From Bacteroidales bacterium (lineage in GTDB: Bacteria > Bacteroidota > Bacteroidia > Bacteroidales > VadinHA17): 45,433 bases of DNA. The position numbers and the translations under genes are program-made. The stretch spans positions 41,735 through 87,167 of the forward strand of contig PLNF01000065.1 in assembly GCA_003141715.1 (NCBI GenBank), written 5' to 3'. Below the pieces are notes generated by a model. That model saw only the letters and a program-made list of their open reading frames with translations, was not told the DNA's origin and did not search any database. Positions 41,666 through 45,433 of this stretch are shown here, piece after piece (positions within the stretch are counted from its first letter, which is position 1; each line of letters starts with the position of its first letter).

Positions 41666-42787
41666 ATGAATACTTTAATAATTCTTTTAGCACAGACAAA
41701 AAGTGAGGCAACCTTTGAGATAATTATTATGCTACTTGGTTCTGCAATCATTGGGTATCTGACCTCCTGGCTTTATTATAAGTCCATATATGAAAAGAGG
41801 ATTAAAGTTATTGAATCAGAAAAACATGAATTGAATAACCGCATTGTCAACCTTGATGCTGAAATATTCAATCTTAACAAAAGTCTTGGTGAAAAGGACA
41901 AAGAAATGGAACATCTTATTATGGTTCACATTTCAGAACGTAAGCACCTGCTGAATTATAAGAGTTTTGGAACAGCTACAGCAGCTGAAAAGGATGACCT
42001 GAAAATGATCAGCGGAATTGGTCCTTTTATTGAGGAGAGACTACATGCATTGGATATTTACACTTTCAGGCAGATCAGTAAATTCACTCCTCAGGATATT
42101 GATACGATAAATGATGCTATTAAATACTTCTCAGGTAGGATCGAAAGGGATGAATGGGTTGCGCAAGCCCTGGAACTTGTTCGCATCGAAGATCTGAGAA
42201 CTGATCTTTTTAAACGTATTAGTGAAAGAAAGACCAAGATTTATTACAATAGAATAGGTACTGCCAAAAAAGAAGAAGCAGATGATCTGACCATCATCAG
42301 CGGAATTGGAGGATGGATCCAGGAAAAGCTTAATATGCTTGATATATACACGTTTAGACAGATCAGCAATTTCACCAAGGAAGATATTGTTACTGTTACT
42401 GAAGCAATTGAATATTTCCCCGGTAGAATTGAAAGAGATGAATGGATACTTCAGGCACGGGAACTTATCCGGATTGAAGGTAAAAAATCTGAACTTCTTA
42501 AACGTATAAGGGACAGACAGGGAAGAATTTATTACGATAGGTTAGGTATTGCTCATAAACATGAGGCTAATAATTTAACCCTGATTGACGGGCTTGGATT
42601 ATGGGTTGAGGAACGCTTGAACACACTTGGGATATATACTTTTAGTCAGATCAGTAAGCTCACCCACACTGATATTGAAACTATTACTGAGGTACTTGAA
42701 TTAATCCCAGGTCGGATCGAGAAGGATAAATGGGTAGATCAGGCACGTGAACTCGCAAAAAACAATATAAATGAACCATTGATATAA
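41666..42787 (+). CDS. Membrane-anchored protein with three helix-hairpin-helix repeats
   Basis: 373 residues. A transmembrane helix (about 17-37) is followed by a coiled coil (about 45-90). Three tandem repeats then occur with an exact 96-residue period: DDLKMISGIGPFIEERLHALDIYTFRQISKFT (from 110), the matching block from 206, and a third from 302. Each contains a helix-hairpin-helix-like L-x-x-ISGIG-x-x-IEE-RL-x-LDIYTF-QIS core and ends with PGRIERDEW-x-QA-EL. The third repeat has IDGLG in place of ISGIG. Related HhH domains occur at the end of some ribosomal L21 fusions and in cyt c-like or gas-vesicle regions, usually with unknown role. DNA binding is not established. It is coupled to the OmpA gene (4-bp gap). 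Confidence 0.78.
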   Translation: MNTLIILLAQTKSEATFEIIIMLLGSAIIGYLTSWLYYKSIYEKRIKVIESEKHELNNRIVNLDAEIFNLNKSLGEKDKEMEHLIMVHISERKHLLNYKSFGTATAAEKDDLKMISGIGPFIEERLHALDIYTFRQISKFTPQDIDTINDAIKYFSGRIERDEWVAQALELVRIEDLRTDLFKRISERKTKIYYNRIGTAKKEEADDLTIISGIGGWIQEKLNMLDIYTFRQISNFTKEDIVTVTEAIEYFPGRIERDEWILQARELIRIEGKKSELLKRIRDRQGRIYYDRLGIAHKHEANNLTLIDGLGLWVEERLNTLGIYTFSQISKLTHTDIETITEVLELIPGRIEKDKWVDQARELAKNNINEPLI

Positions 42788-42857
42788 TCCCTTAATCATA
42801 AGATGAACTATCTTAAGTGTCTGATGAAGTGAATAAAATATTTAAAATTAATCCCTA

Positions 42858-45433
42858 GTGAAACCAGGAAAGATCAAATCAACATTGTCCACAAAAAAAG
42901 CAGCTTCTGATTCAGATAAGGGACTGTTTCCGATTGTCGGTATAGGAGCATCAGCCGGCGGTCTGGAGGCTATAGAACAATTTCTGGCAAATGTGTCTGA
43001 AAACAGTGGTTTGGCATATATAGTTGTACAACATCTAGATCCAACGCAAAAAGGAATGCTGCCTGAGTTGCTTCAGCGAATTTCCAAAATGAAAGTACTC
43101 CAGGTAAAAGACCTTATGGTAGTCAGACCAAATTGCGTTTATGTGATTCCGCCAAATAAAACCATGTCCATATTAAGAGGTGTACTTCATCTGCATAAGC
43201 CAATACAGGAAAGAGGACAGCGCCTCCCGATTGATTTTTTCTTACACTCCCTTGCTGACGACCGGAAACGACTTGGTATTGGTCTTATTCTATCGGGTAT
43301 GGGTTCAGATGGCAGTTTAGGGCTACGGTCCATTAAAGAAAAAAACGGGATAGTAATGGTGCAGGATCCGGAAAATGCGAAATTCGACAGCATGCCGCGC
43401 AATGCTATCAATTCTGTTACTGCCGATATTGTGGCTCCGGCAAACGAACTGCCGTCAAGGCTCATTGAATTCCTTAAACGCATTCCTGTCCTGAGAACTG
43501 ACCCGGATATAGAGATTAAAGACAAAAGTTCACTTGAAAAGATTGTTAATTTGCTCCGGACTTATACCGGTAATGATTTTGGATTATATAAAAAGAATAC
43601 CGTTTACCGTCGTATAGAACGACGTATGTCTATACATAAAATTGATAAGATTGCTTCATACGTACTTTTTTTGAATGAAAATCCTAAGGAAATTGAGATC
43701 CTATTCAAAGAATTATTGATCGGTGTGACTAACTTTTTCCGTGATGCAGTAGTATGGGAAAAGTTGAAAGAAACTATTATACCGGATATAATATCAAAGC
43801 TTGACCCCGGTTCAATTCTCAGGGCATGGGTCCCGGGGTGTTCAACCGGTGAAGAGGCTTACTCATTAGCTATTGTGTTTAAAGAAGTTCTTGAAAAAAT
43901 CAATCCACATGGAGGATTCTCTTTACAAATATTTGCAACAGATCTTGATAATGAAGCAATTGAGATAGCAAGAAAAGGCATATTCCCTGAAAGTATTTCT
44001 GCAAATGTTTCACCGGAACGATTGAAACGCTTTTTCCTGAAAACTGATGATGGCTATTTCATCAATACAGAAATCAGGGAAAAGGTTGTGTTTGCTCAAC
44101 ACAATATTACGATGCATCCGCCATTTACCAAGCTCGATATCCTCTCGTGCCGCAACCTGCTTATTTACATGGAGCCCGAGCTTCAAAAGAAGATGCTTGG
44201 ACTCTTTTATTATAGTCTTAACCCTAATGGGATTATGATATTGGGTACCTCTGAATCTCTTGGAACTCAAAGTCATCTTTTTATGCCTGTGGATTTGAAA
44301 TGGAAAATTTATAAGCGTGCTATTACACTCCTGACACCTGACTTATTTGATTTCCCTACTGCATTTTCCCGGACAAAGACAGCTATTATTGAAAAAGAAA
44401 TCCCTTCCGGATCAGCCCGGAATATTCAGACCCTTGCTGATCAGCTTTTATTGCAGCATTATTCACCTGCCGGGGTCCTTGTAAATGAAAATGGCGATAT
44501 TATTTATATCAGCGGGCATACAGGAAAATATCTCGAGCCTGCTGTCGGCAAAGCAAATATGAATATTTTTGCAATGTTACGTGAAGGTCTGCGCAACGAA
44601 TTTCCTGTTGCCTTCCGAAAAGCTATAGTGAAAAAAGAAACTGTGGTTTTACATAATATCAAGATTGGTACAAATGGCAGTGCTCAAACCTTAAATATAA
44701 GTATTCAGTGGATCAGTAAACCGGAGCCTCTAAAAGGTATGTTAATGATAATTTTCACTGATTTACAGGAACTTACAAACACTAAACTACAGGTAATAAA
44801 AGAAAAAAAGACTGAAAACAATGTCAGGCAGGTGGAGCTGGAAAAGGAGTTAAAATATGCCCGGGAGAAAATACAGGATACTCTTGAAGAAATGCAAACC
44901 TCTCAGGAAGAGCTAAAGTCATCGAATGAGGAATTACAATCTACTAATGAAGAACTGCAATCTACCAATGAAGAACTTATGAGTTCAAAAGAGGAGATGC
45001 AGAGCCTTAATGAAGAACTTCAAACATTAAATGCCGAATTGCAATCAAAAGTAGAAGACTTTACAAGTGTGAACAATGACATGAAAAACCTTCTCAACAG
45101 CACTGAAATTGCTACTTTGTTCCTCGATAAAAAGCTAAATATCCGTCGGTTTACTTTGCAGGCGGTCAAGATATTTAAACTGATAAAAAGCGACATTGGA
45201 AGGCCTTTTACCGACTTGGTTTCGGACCTTATTTACCCCGATTTATCTGATGATGCTCTCAAAGTACTGAAGACGCTTATATATATAAAAAAACAAATCC
45301 CTACCAAAGACGGTCGGTGGTTTTCCATTCGTATTATGCCTTACCGTACATTGGACGATAAAGTAGACGGTGTTGTAATAACTTTTTTCAACATCTCCGA
45401 TCTTAAAGAGGTGGAAGTAAAACTTCATGAAAC
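42858..45433 (+). CDS. CheB-CheR-PAS fusion signalling protein (3' truncated by window edge)
   Basis: The start is a GTG at 42858, directly after an in-frame TAG; the first in-frame ATG lies beyond the catalytic Ser, so a GTG or nearby TTG must be used. 858 residues are visible. A CheB methylesterase domain has Ser32 in GASAGG, His59 in VQHLDP and Asp151 in GMGSDG, with no receiver. A CheR domain follows (about 220-500) with VPGCSTGEEAYSLA and DILSCRNLLIYM. A PAS-like region, a long coiled coil with SNEELQSTNEELQSTNEEL and a second PAS (from about 745) come next. Homologues usually end in a histidine kinase or other output, which would lie beyond the window. It is likely in the operon behind promoter copy H. 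Confidence 0.93.
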   Translation, partial: MKPGKIKSTLSTKKAASDSDKGLFPIVGIGASAGGLEAIEQFLANVSENSGLAYIVVQHLDPTQKGMLPELLQRISKMKVLQVKDLMVVRPNCVYVIPPNKTMSILRGVLHLHKPIQERGQRLPIDFFLHSLADDRKRLGIGLILSGMGSDGSLGLRSIKEKNGIVMVQDPENAKFDSMPRNAINSVTADIVAPANELPSRLIEFLKRIPVLRTDPDIEIKDKSSLEKIVNLLRTYTGNDFGLYKKNTVYRRIERRMSIHKIDKIASYVLFLNENPKEIEILFKELLIGVTNFFRDAVVWEKLKETIIPDIISKLDPGSILRAWVPGCSTGEEAYSLAIVFKEVLEKINPHGGFSLQIFATDLDNEAIEIARKGIFPESISANVSPERLKRFFLKTDDGYFINTEIREKVVFAQHNITMHPPFTKLDILSCRNLLIYMEPELQKKMLGLFYYSLNPNGIMILGTSESLGTQSHLFMPVDLKWKIYKRAITLLTPDLFDFPTAFSRTKTAIIEKEIPSGSARNIQTLADQLLLQHYSPAGVLVNENGDIIYISGHTGKYLEPAVGKANMNIFAMLREGLRNEFPVAFRKAIVKKETVVLHNIKIGTNGSAQTLNISIQWISKPEPLKGMLMIIFTDLQELTNTKLQVIKEKKTENNVRQVELEKELKYAREKIQDTLEEMQTSQEELKSSNEELQSTNEELQSTNEELMSSKEEMQSLNEELQTLNAELQSKVEDFTSVNNDMKNLLNSTEIATLFLDKKLNIRRFTLQAVKIFKLIKSDIGRPFTDLVSDLIYPDLSDDALKVLKTLIYIKKQIPTKDGRWFSIRIMPYRTLDDKVDGVVITFFNISDLKEVEVKLHE

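Noticed and set aside
43187-43525. Minus-strand 112-codon frame as a gene near the right edge
   Set aside because: It is opposite the conserved CheB domain of the GTG-started fusion protein, which explains the region fully.

Overview
The window is a stretch of a Bacteroidota chromosome, probably from the Bacteroidales/Marinilabiliales side, though I cannot name the genus. The evidence is an AT-rich composition, promoters with the Bacteroidota TAnnTTTG -7 element, lipoproteins whose Cys is followed by a Lys/Asp/Glu-rich surface-export signal, and typical families (DUF6600, YXWGXW, DUF3494, SbsA-type Ig domains, OmpA, S23-type four-helix bundle). I saw no rRNA, tRNA, CRISPR array or insertion sequence.

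Layout. 1-827 is the 3' part of a GH100/debranching-like glycosidase. 832-18371 is an accessory block of stress and envelope genes: a CsbD-like protein, small membrane proteins, a DUF6600 protein, an MlaE-MlaF-MlaD lipid transporter followed by a POTRA/beta-barrel outer-membrane protein, two surface lipoproteins with Ig and DUF3494 domains, a double-OmpA protein, a small barrel, UspA, an MgtA-type P-type ATPase and CspA. 18442-21943 carries a B12/radical SAM enzyme and a PAS histidine kinase with a NarL-type regulator. 21944-22550 is a four-helix-bundle gene flanked by TTACnCC/GGnGTAA repeats. 22701-39488 is a long head-to-tail chemosensory and phosphorelay cluster: CheY, CheW, CheR, CheW, two MCPs, CheA-REC, CheB, a REC-HK-REC hybrid, REC, REC-SpoIIE phosphatase, and REC-PAS-PAS-HK-REC. 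39677-45433 returns to stress/envelope genes (YXWGXW lipoprotein, unknown secreted protein, OmpA, a membrane protein with three 96-residue helix-hairpin-helix repeats) and ends in a CheB-CheR-PAS fusion cut by the window edge.

The most striking signal is a promoter module found eight times (832, 1576, 7563, 13360, 14681, 18072, 39575, 40125). Two direct repeats of AATnATrTAAC lie exactly 21 bp apart. The first base of the module is always exactly 58 bp upstream of a TAnnTTTn-like -7 element, with no gaps between copies. It precedes CsbD, DUF6600, the Ig/DUF3494 lipoproteins, the small barrel, the small membrane protein plus MgtA, another small membrane protein, the YXWGXW lipoprotein, and the operon running into the CheB-CheR fusion. 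I read this as one activator-dependent envelope/stress regulon, with the activator sitting where the -33 element would be. The activator is unknown. The Mla operon and the main chemosensory operon lack the module.

The chemosensory cluster has no flagellar, pilus or gliding genes beside it. It ends in kinases and a PP2C-type phosphatase, so its output may be gene regulation or another cellular function rather than swimming.
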